A stretch of DNA of 38,883 nt, from NCBI GenBank assembly GCA_035489715.1, contig DATHAP010000007.1, positions 1 to 38,883 on the forward strand, read 5' to 3'. The DNA comes from Actinomycetes bacterium. Its GTDB lineage: Bacteria > Actinomycetota > Actinomycetes > JACCUZ01. The notes under the pieces were generated by a model that was not told where the DNA came from, ran no database searches, and worked only from the letters and a program-made list of their open reading frames with translations. Of the stretch, positions 20,083-27,547 are shown piece by piece. The stretch's first letter is position 1. Each line of letters begins with the position of its first letter. The translations under genes were made by a program, and so were the position numbers.

Positions 20083-20873
20083 CACAGGGCTCCCGTGCTG
20101 CCCAGCCAGGTGCCGAGGAGCACCGGCAGGGCGACCGCGACCAGCCGGGCGACGACGCCCGGTGCGTGGGTCGAGGAGGTGTGCCGCTCGGTCCCGTCCA
20201 GGGTCCACCGGCGGGCCAGCGTCGACGAGGTGGCGAGCCCGCCGTCGTACGTCCGGAGGCTCTCAGCCGTGACCTGCTCCGGTGTCTCGGCGAGGAGGAC
20301 GTCCCAGCCGATCCCGCCCACGGCGGCCAGGTCGCCGCCGACGGAGACGAGCGCCGGGCCACCGGTCGCCCTCCGCACGGCGGCCGCAGCCCGGTCCGCG
20401 GTGAGTGCCTTGGCGGTCGCTCCGAGGTCGATCGAGACGCCCCGTGGCACGGTCAGCCGACAGCCGTCCAGCCGCACGTCGCGCCAGGCCGGGCGCGTGC
20501 CCGGCCGGGTGCCGCGTCCCCCGCCGGCTCCGACCGGCCGGCGCGACGTACGCCGCAGCTCGTCGATGTCGCGGTCGTAGCCGAGAGCGACCAGGTCGCC
20601 TCGGACCGTCGGGTCGACCAGGCCGTCGGTGAGCCGCGCCGCGTCGAGGGCGGTCCGCACCGCGCCGGCGAGCAGGGCCGACACCCGGTGGGCCCGCCCA
20701 GGAGCGCGGTTGACGGCCGACAGCTCGGAGTCGGGGCGGAAGCGGCTGGCGGCGGCGTCCATCGCGGCCATCTCGCCCGCGACGACGCGCCGGGCCGTGG
20801 CCAGGTGCGACTCGTCGGGCACGGCGAGCGAGACGGTGCAGGACCAGTCGTTCCAGGTCGTCACGGCCGTCAT
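20082..20873 (-). CDS. ApbE-like FAD:protein FMN transferase with a disrupted, shortened C-terminus
   Basis: ApbE enzymes attach FMN covalently to a Thr/Ser of extracytoplasmic redox proteins. The first ~231 residues follow the family: RFRPDSELSAVNR, DGLVDPTVRGDLVALGYDRD, VSIDLGATAKALTADRA (about 147-163) and LVSVGGDLAAVGG. After RRWTLDGTERH the expected HHLLDPRTG motif is not in this frame. It is found one frame over (HLLDPRTGR), as if one C were lost from CACCAC at about 20180-20184. The protein then ends after 32 further residues, including a hydrophobic run (LVAVALPVLLGTWLG), instead of the ~50-60 residue C-terminal lobe with the last metal ligands. It is therefore probably inactive unless frameshifted or mis-assembled. 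ATG 20873 overlaps the stop of the upstream gene (ATGA). Confidence 0.75.
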   Translation of the reverse strand: MTAVTTWNDWSCTVSLAVPDESHLATARRVVAGEMAAMDAAASRFRPDSELSAVNRAPGRAHRVSALLAGAVRTALDAARLTDGLVDPTVRGDLVALGYDRDIDELRRTSRRPVGAGGGRGTRPGTRPAWRDVRLDGCRLTVPRGVSIDLGATAKALTADRAAAAVRRATGGPALVSVGGDLAAVGGIGWDVLLAETPEQVTAESLRTYDGGLATSSTLARRWTLDGTERHTSSTHAPGVVARLVAVALPVLLGTWLGSTGAL

Positions 20874-21214
20874 GAGCCGCTCGTCCTCGGGACGCCGGCG
20901 CGCTTGGTCCTGGTGGTCCGCTCCCGCGGCGCCCGGTCCGGGCTCTGGAGCGCGAGGCTGCCCTGCTCCTCCGGGATCGTCGCGGACGTCGGGTCGTCCG
21001 CGGGCGCGACCGCGGGAGCCGCGGGGGAGACGCTGGTGGCCGGGGCCGGGCTCGCACCCGGTGGCTCCAGGAGGAAGGCAGCCAGGCCGAGCGTCGCTGC
21101 CACCGTCCCGGTCGTCGCCGCGACGCCCACGGCGGCGACCGCCCGCGACGCCCGGTCACGGCGGCGCGCCGCCTGGACCCGGTCGTCGGAAGTCCACTGC
21201 TGCATGCCGTCCAC
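20870..21214 (-). CDS. Small single-pass membrane protein, unknown function
   Basis: A 114-aa protein that I do not recognise. Residues 1-25 are charged (DDRVQAARRRDRASR). One hydrophobic helix follows at about 25-50 (AVAAVGVAATTGTVAATLGLA), then a Pro/Ala/Ser-rich tail and a basic C-terminus (RERTTRTKRAG). The positive-inside rule places the N-terminus in the cytoplasm and the tail outside. It heads the ApbE/NuoF/ferredoxin operon, its stop overlapping the ApbE start. It lacks the D/S-G-x-T/S-G-A-T flavinylation motif of an FMN-binding domain, so it does not look like the ApbE substrate. The start may be GTG 21214 or ATG 21205. Neither has a clear ribosome-binding site. Confidence 0.6.
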   Translation of the reverse strand: MDGMQQWTSDDRVQAARRRDRASRAVAAVGVAATTGTVAATLGLAAFLLEPPGASPAPATSVSPAAPAVAPADDPTSATIPEEQGSLALQSPDRAPRERTTRTKRAGVPRTSGS

Positions 21215-21230
21215 GCTCGACCAGGCCGGC

Positions 21231-21245
21231 CTAACGTGTCGTTAG
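21231..21245. promoter_or_regulatory. Palindrome between the redox operon and pup
   Basis: CTAACG-TGT-CGTTAG is a perfect inverted repeat of 6-bp arms. It is 16 bp upstream of the first possible start of the divergent small membrane protein and 39 bp upstream of the pup -10 box. It could be an operator for either side. Confidence 0.45.
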
Positions 21246-21283
21246 CGAGCGCCTAAGTCGGCACTTCCGTCCAGACCGACGAC

Positions 21284-21289
21284 TAAGGT
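21284..21289 (+). promoter_or_regulatory. -10 box TAAGGT of pup
   Basis: The only TAnnnT box at a suitable distance before pup. It implies a leader of about 35-40 nt that contains the ribosome-binding site GAAGGAG (21315-21321). No good -35 box is visible. Confidence 0.4.
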
Positions 21290-21332
21290 CGGGACCGAGC
21301 GGATCACCACCGGCGAAGGAGCTGGACGCAAG

Positions 21333-21542
21333 ATGGCGAGCAAGGACACCGGCGGCCAGAAGCGAGCGAGCAAGACCAGCGAGGAGGTCGACGAGGTCGA
21401 GGCCGAGGCCGCGTCCGACGTCGCCGACCGCAAGGACAAGCTCGACCAGGACATCGACGCGATGCTGGACGACATCGATGACGTCCTCGAGGAGAATTCC
21501 GAGGATTTCGTCCGGAGCTTCATTCAAAAAGGAGGTCAGTGA
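21333..21542 (+). CDS. pup: Prokaryotic ubiquitin-like protein Pup
   Basis: A 69-aa intrinsically disordered modifier. After Dop converts the last Gln to Glu, PafA joins it to lysines of target proteins. The C-terminus FVRSFIQKGGQ shows the diagnostic Gly-Gly-Gln, which is why Dop is needed. The acidic segment VADRKDKLDQDIDAMLDDIDDVLEENSEDFV (about 30-60) is the helix that pairs with the Arc coiled coil. The last codons (ATT CAA AAA GGA GGT) are unusually A/T-rich for this genome and create AAGGAGG, a near-ideal Shine-Dalgarno sequence, inside the gene end. Confidence 0.97.
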   Translation: MASKDTGGQKRASKTSEEVDEVEAEAASDVADRKDKLDQDIDAMLDDIDDVLEENSEDFVRSFIQKGGQ

Positions 21543-21553
21543 TTTAGTGGAGA

Positions 21554-22174
21554 ATGTGGGACGGGGGAGGCAAGACCTGTTGACGTTGCTGGCGTCAGCT
21601 CCCGCTCTCTGCCTTCAGTAAGCGATCAGCCTCCCGCGACGGGCTGCAGACCTACTGTCGCGAGTGCTCCGCGGCCTGGGCCTGTGAGCACCGTCCCCAC
21701 AAGCTGGAGCCGTTGCCGCAGGTTCCGGAGGGTATGAAGTGGTGCCGGAGCTGTGAGCGAGCACTCTGGGTCGATGCGTTCGCGGTCCATCGAGGTAGAC
21801 CGGACGGGCGCCAGTCGTACTGCCGCGAGTGCGGCCATGATCGCTACCGGGTTGGCCGCGAGTCCAAAGGCGCGCTGGTACGTCCCAACGTCGTGCCTGA
21901 AGGTCACAAGTTCTGTCGGTCGTGTCCGACGGTCAAGCCGCTGTCGGACTGGGCTGACGACGCGGTCCACGTCGACCACGAGCATGCGACCGGCGCCGTG
22001 CGAGGCATGCTCTGCTTCCGCTGATACGCCGCGCTGGGCCAGTTCGACGAGGATGCAGAGACCCTTGTCCGGGCGACCCGTTGCCTCCTGGCGGCCGTGC
22101 ACCAGCGCATCCCGGCAGACGTCCTGTTCCTCGACGCGCTGGTGGCGATCGACCGGCACGGTCCGGCGTCCTGA
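21554..22174 (+). pseudogene. Decayed endonuclease VII-like (zinc/beta-beta-alpha-Me) gene
   Basis: The 699 bp between pup and prcB hold no intact gene. One frame, from ATG 21554 to TGA 22172-22174, reads as an endonuclease VII-domain protein: [55 protein letters not shown] and [18 protein letters not shown] (paired CxxC zinc modules), then [18 protein letters not shown], the DHxH nuclease signature, and [17 protein letters not shown]. It is interrupted by TGA at 21581-21583, inside a C-x-x-C (TGT TGA CGT TGC), and TGA at 22022-22024, where CFNC-type homologues have Cys. About 50 residues normally lying between KPLSDW and the VDH motif are missing. Intact genes of this kind sit between pup and prcB in some other actinomycetes (from memory, Streptomyces). 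Confidence 0.8.
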
Positions 22175-22189
22175 CGGACCGCCGGGCAG

Positions 22190-22195
22190 TAGGGT
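22190..22195 (+). promoter_or_regulatory. -10 box TAGGGT before prcB
   Basis: This box is 46 bp before the prcB start and just after the end of the pseudogene. It would give prcBA a promoter independent of pup. Confidence 0.4.
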
Positions 22196-22241
22196 CGATC
22201 CGACCGGCTCGCCGTTGTCCGACCGAGGAGAGAGAGCACTG

Positions 22242-23096
22242 GTGACGCAGCACACCGGCCCAGGACGGTTGCCCGCCGCATACCTCACGCCGGGCTCCGC
22301 CTCCTTCGCCGAATTCCTCGGCGAGCACGCCCCGGAGCTCCTCCCGGGCCGGCGCACCCCACCGGTCACGGCCCTGACGACCGAGGCGCCGCACGGAACG
22401 ACGATCGTCGCCCTCACGTTCCCCGGCGGCGTCGTCATGGCCGGCGACCGCCGGGCGACGATGGGCAACTACATCGCACAGCGCGACATCGAGAAGGTCT
22501 TCCACGCCGACGAGTACTCCTGCGTCGGCATCGCCGGCGCCGCCGGGATCGCCATCGAGATGGTCCGGCTCTTCCAGGTCGAGCTCGAGCACTACGAGAA
22601 GATCGAGGGCGCGACGCTCTCGCTCGAGGGCAAGGCCAACCGGCTCGCGCTGATGATCCGCGGCAACCTCGGCATGGCGATGCAGGGCATGGCGGTGGTG
22701 CCGCTGTTCGCCGGCTACGACCTCGACGCGACCGACCTCGCGCTAGCGGGCCGTCTCTTCTCGTACGACGTCACGGGCGGTCGCTACGAGGAGCAGAAGT
22801 TCCACTCGGTCGGGTCCGGATCGCTGTTCGCCCGCGGCGCGCTGAAGAAGCTGTGGCGTGACGACTTCTCGGCCGACGACGCCGCGCTGTGCGCCGTGCA
22901 GTCGCTTTACGACGCTGCCGACGAGGACTCCGCCACCGGTGGCCCGGACCTTACGCGGCGCATCTTCCCGGTCGTGTCCACGGTCACCTCCGACGGCTAC
23001 CGGCGCCTCTCCGACGACGAGGTCGGTGCCGTCGTCGACTCGGTCGTTGCCGCGCGGATGGAGAGCCCCGGCGGACCGCAGGCACCGCTGCGATGA
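22242..23096 (+). CDS. prcB: 20S proteasome beta subunit precursor
   Basis: This is the proteolytic subunit of the 20S core. It is 284 aa with a 52-residue propeptide. Autocleavage before Thr53 in [10 protein letters not shown] frees the nucleophile. The other active-site residues are Asp69 (MAGDRRAT, Asp17 of the mature chain) and Lys85 (IEKVF, Lys33). [12 protein letters not shown] and [21 protein letters not shown] are typical of actinobacterial PrcB. GTG 22242 has GAGGAGAGAGA 6 nt upstream. Its TGA overlaps a 24-codon ORF leading to prcA. The role in the locus is degradation of proteins delivered by Arc. Confidence 0.96.
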   Translation: MTQHTGPGRLPAAYLTPGSASFAEFLGEHAPELLPGRRTPPVTALTTEAPHGTTIVALTFPGGVVMAGDRRATMGNYIAQRDIEKVFHADEYSCVGIAGAAGIAIEMVRLFQVELEHYEKIEGATLSLEGKANRLALMIRGNLGMAMQGMAVVPLFAGYDLDATDLALAGRLFSYDVTGGRYEEQKFHSVGSGSLFARGALKKLWRDDFSADDAALCAVQSLYDAADEDSATGGPDLTRRIFPVVSTVTSDGYRRLSDDEVGAVVDSVVAARMESPGGPQAPLR

Positions 23097-23167
23097 CCCA
23101 CCGACCCGCCGGCCCGCCGTCCCCGAGAGCACGGGTGGCCCCGACGACACAGGAGCAGCCCTCGTGA
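23093..23167 (+). CDS. Possible 24-codon bridging ORF between prcB and prcA
   Basis: ATG 23093 overlaps the prcB stop as ATGA, and the stop TGA (23165-23167) overlaps the prcA GTG start as GTGA. The predicted peptide [20 protein letters not shown] and the following EQPS is Pro/Arg-rich and has no domain. It may only serve to carry ribosomes from prcB to prcA. It could also be chance, since GTGA/ATGA junctions are frequent here. Confidence 0.35.
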   Translation: MTHRPAGPPSPRARVAPTTQEQPS

Positions 23168-23982
23168 CCATGCCGTTCGGCTACGTCTCGCCCGAGCAGG
23201 TGATGAAGGACCGCGCCGACTACGCCCGCAAGGGCATCGCGCGGGGCCGCAGCGTGGTCGTCATCGCCTATGACGGCGGCATCCTGTTCGTCGCCGAGAA
23301 CCTCTCGCGGGCGCTGCACAAGGTCTCGGAGATCTACGACCGCATCGCGTTCGCCGCGGTCGGCAAGTACAACGAGTTCGAGAACCTGCGGATGGCCGGC
23401 GTCCGCTACGCCGACCTGCGCGGCTACTCCTACGACCGGCAGGACGTCACGGGCCGTGGTCTGGCCAACGTGTTCGCGCAGACCCTCGGCACGATCTTCA
23501 CCGTCGAGTCCAAGCCCTACGAGGTCGAGATCGTCATCGCCGAGGTCGGCGAGACCGCTGACGACGACCAGATCTACCGGCTCACCTACGACGGGAGCGT
23601 GGCCGACGAGCACGGGTTCGTCGCCATGGGTGGCTCCGGCGAGGCGATCACCACGTCGCTGCAGGAGCGCTACCGCGACGGCATGCCGTTGCAGGAGGCC
23701 CTGACCACCGCCGTCGAGCTGCTGGGCCGCGACCCGGCGACGGGGGAGCAGCGGTCCCTGACCGCGACCCAGCTCGAGGTGGCGGTGCTCGAGCGTGGAC
23801 GCCCGCGGCGCAAGTTCCGCCGGCTGTCGGCGGCCACCCTGGCCGGCCTGCTCGGGCAGCCGCTCGAGAGCCTGGGCCAGCCGCCTCGCCCTGACGAGCG
23901 GGAGAGCGCGCCGCCGACGACGCTCGCCGGTGGCTCGCACGAGCCTCCCGGCCCCGACAGCGGGTCGTCGGAAGGCGAGTGA
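23164..23982 (+). CDS. prcA: 20S proteasome alpha subunit
   Basis: This subunit forms the outer rings and gate of the 20S core and binds the C-terminus of Arc. It is 272 aa. The N-terminus [31 protein letters not shown] is the gating segment plus helix H0 of actinobacterial Prc[42 protein letters not shown] continues the fold. There is no catalytic Thr, as expected. The C-terminal ~40 residues are Pro/Ser/Glu-rich and probably flexible. Start GTG 23164 has AGGAG 8 nt upstream. ATG 23170 is in frame but too far from it. The stop overlaps the next gene (GTGA). Confidence 0.95.
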   Translation: MTMPFGYVSPEQVMKDRADYARKGIARGRSVVVIAYDGGILFVAENLSRALHKVSEIYDRIAFAAVGKYNEFENLRMAGVRYADLRGYSYDRQDVTGRGLANVFAQTLGTIFTVESKPYEVEIVIAEVGETADDDQIYRLTYDGSVADEHGFVAMGGSGEAITTSLQERYRDGMPLQEALTTAVELLGRDPATGEQRSLTATQLEVAVLERGRPRRKFRRLSAATLAGLLGQPLESLGQPPRPDERESAPPTTLAGGSHEPPGPDSGSSEGE

Positions 23983-24560
23983 CCGCCGAACCGTCCGATC
24001 CACGGGTCGCGCAGCCCTGGGAGCTCCTGTCCCAGCGGCCGCGGACCGACGGCTGGGTGCCTGTCGTCACGCGCACCTACCGGATGCCCGACGGGTCGGT
24101 GTCCGACTGGGACGTCCACGACCCACCCTTCCGGACGGTCGCGGTCCTCGCCCTGACTGACGCCGACGACGCCGACGACGCCGACGTCAAGGTCGTGCTC
24201 GTGCGCCAGTTCCGCCCGGGGCCCGGCGAGGTGCTCTGGGAGCTGCCCGGGGGCATCGTCGACGACGGCGAGGGGCTCGAGGAGGCGGCGGCGCGCGAGC
24301 TGCTCGAGGAGACCGGCTACCGGGCGGGCCGGGTCGAGGTCGTCGGTGGCTCGTGGGCGTTCGGTGCATCGACCTGGCGGCGTACCGTCGCCGTCGCCCG
24401 CGGCTGCACCTTCGTCGCCGAGCCGACGTCGTGGGGCGGCGACGAGTACTGCGAGCCGCGCCTGGTCACGCTGTCCGAGCTGCGGGCGGTCGCCCGCGAC
24501 GGGCGCAGCAGCGACGTCGACCTGGTCTACCTCGCGCTGGACGCCATCGGGCTGCTGTGA
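23979..24560 (+). CDS. NUDIX hydrolase, ADP-ribose pyrophosphatase type
   Basis: 193 aa. The NUDIX box [24 protein letters not shown] fits the consensus, and the preceding [20 protein letters not shown] is typical of ADP-sugar pyrophosphatases such as NudF, which cleave ADP-ribose to AMP and ribose-5-phosphate. A tandem GCCGACGAC run encodes DADDADDAD at about residues 55-63, in a surface loop. The start overlaps the prcA stop (GTGA), so this is the last gene of the pup-prcBA unit by position. A function in proteolysis is not implied. Confidence 0.87.
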   Translation: MTAEPSDPRVAQPWELLSQRPRTDGWVPVVTRTYRMPDGSVSDWDVHDPPFRTVAVLALTDADDADDADVKVVLVRQFRPGPGEVLWELPGGIVDDGEGLEEAAARELLEETGYRAGRVEVVGGSWAFGASTWRRTVAVARGCTFVAEPTSWGGDEYCEPRLVTLSELRAVARDGRSSDVDLVYLALDAIGLL

Positions 24561-24578
24561 GTCGTCAGGGCCATCACC

Positions 24579-24606
24579 TTGACCGACCCGGTTCAAGCGC
24601 TAGGAC
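24579..24606 (+). promoter_or_regulatory. Candidate promoter of the ChaB-like gene
   Basis: TTGACC (24579-24584), a 16-nt spacer and TAGGAC (24601-24606). A second TTGACC begins at 24607, and GGTTCAAG at 24590 is a near inverted copy of it, so these repeats may also form an operator. The predicted leader is about 65 nt. Confidence 0.4.
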
Positions 24607-24677
24607 TTGACCGCTCGCCTCCCGGGCCGCGTTAGCCGGCCGTACGTCGGGGCACTGCTTCAGGCGAGGTGATGAGG

Positions 24678-25082
24678 ATGCCCGCGAAGAAGGACCTGCC
24701 CTCGACCGTGGCCCGCAGCGGCCGCAAGGCACAGGAGACCTGGGGCAAGACCCACGACTCCGCCGTGGAGCAGTACGGCGAAGGCGAGCGCTCGCACCGC
24801 ACCGCGTTCTCGGCGCTCAAGCACACCCACGAGAAGGTCGGCGACCACTGGGAGCAGAAGGACGAGAAGGGGCCGTCGGACGCCCAGGCGGCGCGCAAAG
24901 GAGCGTCCGCTCGCAGCGGGGCGCCGACCGCCGGCGGGGTCGACGCCACCGCGTCGAAGGCCCACCTGATGGACGTCGCCCGGCGCCTGGACGTGCCCGG
25001 CCGGTCCTCGATGACCAAGGACGAGCTGGTCCGGGCGATCCAGCGGGCCAACAACCGCGAGACCAGCCGCGCGCGCAGCTGA
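24678..25082 (+). CDS. ChaB-family protein with a C-terminal SAP/Rho-N-like domain
   Basis: 134 aa. Residues 1-70 match the ChaB family closely (MPAKKDLPSTVARSGRKAQ, HDSAVEQYGEGERSHRTAFSALKHTHEKVGDHWEQKDEKGPSDAQA). ChaB was named as a cation transport regulator in E. coli, but the biochemical function is not established. After a linker, residues ~95-128 (SKAHLMDVARRLDVPGRSSMTKDELVRAIQRAN) form a helix-extended-loop-helix like SAP/Rho-N domains, suggesting DNA or RNA binding. The ATG at 24678 has GCGAGG upstream. Earlier GTG 24669 and ATG 24672 are also in frame. It is a single-gene unit. Confidence 0.8.
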   Translation: MPAKKDLPSTVARSGRKAQETWGKTHDSAVEQYGEGERSHRTAFSALKHTHEKVGDHWEQKDEKGPSDAQAARKGASARSGAPTAGGVDATASKAHLMDVARRLDVPGRSSMTKDELVRAIQRANNRETSRARS

Positions 25083-25167
25083 GGCAGCCCCTGCCATAGC
25101 CGGCCCGGCCCCCGTCCCCTGGGGCGCGGGAGACGCTGGCGGCGCCCTGAGCCGGATAACTTCACCC

Positions 25168-25173
25168 TAGGCT
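25168..25173 (+). promoter_or_regulatory. -10 box TAGGCT before the DUF1906 gene
   Basis: Transcript start is expected near 25180, immediately before the 24-bp palindrome, leaving a ~49-nt leader with GGGGAG (25218-25223) before the TTG start. Confidence 0.4.
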
Positions 25174-25180
25174 TGGCCGC

Positions 25181-25204
25181 ACCGGTGCAGCACCGTGCAC
25201 CGGT
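25181..25204. promoter_or_regulatory. 24-bp palindrome at the start of the DUF1906 gene leader
   Basis: ACCGGTGCA and TGCACCGGT, exact inverted copies, flank GCACCG. It begins at the predicted transcription start. It could be an operator that blocks initiation or a 5'-terminal mRNA stem-loop. It does not cover the ribosome-binding site. Confidence 0.55.
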
Positions 25205-25228
25205 CGCACGCCTCCTCGGGGAGTCTTC

Positions 25229-27529
25229 TTGCACCGCATCGTCGCCCGTCCCGCCCGACGAGCCTCACTGGTCACCGGGGTGGCAGCCGCCCTGACCGCC
25301 GTCGCGGTCGGCGTCACCGGCCTGCCGCCGGCAGTCGCCGCCCCGTCCGCGGGCGCGACGTCGACCGCGACCTCGACCGCGCTGAGCGGACCGACGCGCA
25401 CCGTGTCGTACCGCGACGCGAGCGTGACGGTCCCGGCCGACTGGCCGGTGAAGGAGATGGCCGGCCGGCCCGGTTGCGTGCGGATGGACCGGCAGGCGGT
25501 CTATGTCGGCGACCCGAGCCGGGTGACCTGCCCGGCCGACCTCGTGGGCCGGGTGCCGGCCGTCCACCTGACCACCCGGGCCGCTCAGGGCGTCACGTCC
25601 CCCGACCGGGTCGCTCTCTCCGACGACTCCCCGGTCGCGGTCGTGGTGAGTGCCGGCGACGACGAGGTGCTCGCCCAGGCGATCGCCGGCTCCGTGACCT
25701 ACGACGGCGGCCAGGCCGAGGTGGTCGAGCCCGACTCGGCCACGGACGCCCGCACGCTCGCCGGCTGGTCCGCCACGAGCAGCACCACCTCGGCCGGCCG
25801 CACACTCTCGGACACCACCTTCACCGGCCAGGGCTTCGACGCCTGCACCGCGCGCTCCCTCACCGAGCTCGCGACGTGGTTCACCTACTCGCCCTACAAG
25901 GCCGTGAACATGTACATCGGCGGCATCAGCCGGGGTTGCTCACAGCCCAACCTCAGCGCCTCGTGGGTGAGCGGCGCCGTCGCTCAGGGGTGGGTGCTGA
26001 TTCCGACGTACGTCGGCCTGCAGGCGCCGTGCACGAACTACACGAACCGGATCGACACCGCGACCGCGGCCGCGCAGGGCATCGCCGCGGCGGACGACGC
26101 CGTCGCCCAGCTCAACGCGCTCGGCCTCGGTGTCGGCAACCCGGTGTGGTTCGACATGGAGGCCTTCTCCTACAGCAACACGACGTGCCGCCAGGCGGTG
26201 CTCGACTTCCTCGACTCGTGGAGTGCGCAGCTGCGCTACCGCGGCTACGTCCCGGGCGTCTACGGCAGCGCCAGCTCGACGATCCGCGCCATCGTGTCGC
26301 AGGTGTCCACGCCCGGCTTCGACCTCCCGGACCAGCTGTGGATCGCCCGCTGGTGCAGCCAGCCGTACCAGCCGACCTGCTACAACGGGACGAACGACCC
26401 CGAGGTCCCGGACACCCTGTGGGCCGACCACCAGCGGATCCGCCAGTACCTCGGCGGGCACCAGGAGACCTGGGGCGGGGTCACCATCAACATCGACAGC
26501 AACACGGTCGACGCCTCGCTCGCCCCCGGCACCCTCGCGGCCGACGGGTCGTTCGTCTCGGTCAGTGGCCGGCCGGAGCTCTACCGGATGGCCGGGGGGG
26601 CGCCGATCCTCGTGACGTCCTGGGAGTCGGTCGGCGTCGCCCCACAGGCCGTCACGACGCTCTCGCAGAGCCAGTTCGACTCCCTGGGGGCCCAGCCGCG
26701 GACCGGCACCTTCCTCGTCGGGGGCGCCACGAACCGCACCTACCGGGTCAGCAAGGGCATCGCGTCGTACGTCCCGTCCTGGGACCCCTACGGCGGGCCG
26801 CAGCCGACGGTGACCGTCGACCAGGCAGCGCTCGACAACGCCGGGACCGGCGGCGCGTGGAACCACCTGCTCAGCGGCAAGCCGACCGTGCGGCGCACCG
26901 GGCCGAGCACCTACGGCACGACGGCCGGCCGGGTGCGCTTCACCTACGCGGGCGGGATCAGCTCGAGCGCGGTCAAGAACTACGACGCCCGCTGGCGGCG
27001 GGCCCGCTGGGACGGCTCGTTCGGCGACTGGATCCGGCCGGACGGCTGGCAGGCCACCACCGCGACCGGAGTGACCAAGGGCCTGTCCGGCGGCTGGACC
27101 TACTGCGTCCAGGTGCGCTCCCGCAACCGGGCCGGTCAGCTGTCCGCCTGGACCGGCGGTCGCTGCCTGGCTCGCGCGCTCGACGATCGTCGGCTGACCC
27201 CGTCGACCGGCTGGGCGTCGAGGACGAGCGCGGCGTGGTACCAGGACACGATCCGCAGCACCAAGCGCAAGGGCGCCACCCTGACGCGCACCGGCGTCCG
27301 GGTGCGTGGGGTCGGTGTCGTCGCGACCACCTGCCCGACGTGCGGCAAGGTGGCCGTGCTGGTCGACGGCCGACGCATCGGGACGGTCGACCTGCGGTCG
27401 TCGGCCTACCACCGCTCTCAGGTGCGGATGCTGCCTGCGGTCAAGCGCGAGAGAGGGACGGTCACCCTGAAGGTGCGCTCCAGCGGACGGCTCGTGCAGG
27501 TCGACGGCCTGGTGCTCAGCCGGTCGTAG
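25229..27529 (+). CDS. Secreted DUF1906 (Rv2525c-like) glycoside-hydrolase-like protein
   Basis: 766 aa. The N-terminal signal (1-38, [20 protein letters not shown], cleavage near AVAA|PS) carries an RR pair and could be Sec or Tat. The DUF1906 domain lies at about 180-430: [65 protein letters not shown] and LWIARWCS form the TIM-barrel pattern of Rv2525c and GH25-like lysozymes. Asp/Glu of FDMEAF are likely active-site residues. The C-terminal half holds a fibronectin-like module (about 550-650, [18 protein letters not shown]) and a final beta-rich domain with CPTC. It probably acts on cell-wall polysaccharide outside the cell. Start TTG 25229 is chosen for GGGGAG five bases upstream. Confidence 0.85.
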   Translation: MHRIVARPARRASLVTGVAAALTAVAVGVTGLPPAVAAPSAGATSTATSTALSGPTRTVSYRDASVTVPADWPVKEMAGRPGCVRMDRQAVYVGDPSRVTCPADLVGRVPAVHLTTRAAQGVTSPDRVALSDDSPVAVVVSAGDDEVLAQAIAGSVTYDGGQAEVVEPDSATDARTLAGWSATSSTTSAGRTLSDTTFTGQGFDACTARSLTELATWFTYSPYKAVNMYIGGISRGCSQPNLSASWVSGAVAQGWVLIPTYVGLQAPCTNYTNRIDTATAAAQGIAAADDAVAQLNALGLGVGNPVWFDMEAFSYSNTTCRQAVLDFLDSWSAQLRYRGYVPGVYGSASSTIRAIVSQVSTPGFDLPDQLWIARWCSQPYQPTCYNGTNDPEVPDTLWADHQRIRQYLGGHQETWGGVTINIDSNTVDASLAPGTLAADGSFVSVSGRPELYRMAGGAPILVTSWESVGVAPQAVTTLSQSQFDSLGAQPRTGTFLVGGATNRTYRVSKGIASYVPSWDPYGGPQPTVTVDQAALDNAGTGGAWNHLLSGKPTVRRTGPSTYGTTAGRVRFTYAGGISSSAVKNYDARWRRARWDGSFGDWIRPDGWQATTATGVTKGLSGGWTYCVQVRSRNRAGQLSAWTGGRCLARALDDRRLTPSTGWASRTSAAWYQDTIRSTKRKGATLTRTGVRVRGVGVVATTCPTCGKVAVLVDGRRIGTVDLRSSAYHRSQVRMLPAVKRERGTVTLKVRSSGRLVQVDGLVLSRS

Positions 27530-27531
27530 CG

Positions 27532-27547
27532 CCGGCCGTCAGGCCGG
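27532..27547. terminator. Short hairpin between convergent genes
   Basis: CCGGCC, loop GTCA, GGCCGG. It starts 3 bp after the DUF1906-gene stop and contains the stop of the facing small gene, so it may serve both. Confidence 0.55.

Noticed and set aside
18817-20208. An in-frame ApbE-NuoF fusion protein
   Set aside because: The NuoF frame is open upstream through the HLLDPRTGR remnant, but it lacks the rest of ApbE. ATG 20082 has its own GGGAG site and overlaps the ApbE stop, so separate translation is more likely.
20166-21245. Plus-strand frames of up to 359 codons opposite the ApbE gene
   Set aside because: Arg/Gly/Pro-rich shadow of the minus-strand genes, with no motifs or ribosome-binding site.
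21581-22024. Selenocysteine decoding of the two TGA codons in the endonuclease VII-like frame
   Set aside because: The first TGA sits at a non-ligand position inside CxxC (C-TGA-R-C), where Arg (CGA) is expected. About 50 residues are also missing, and no selenocysteine insertion stem-loop is apparent. Simple gene decay explains all of it.
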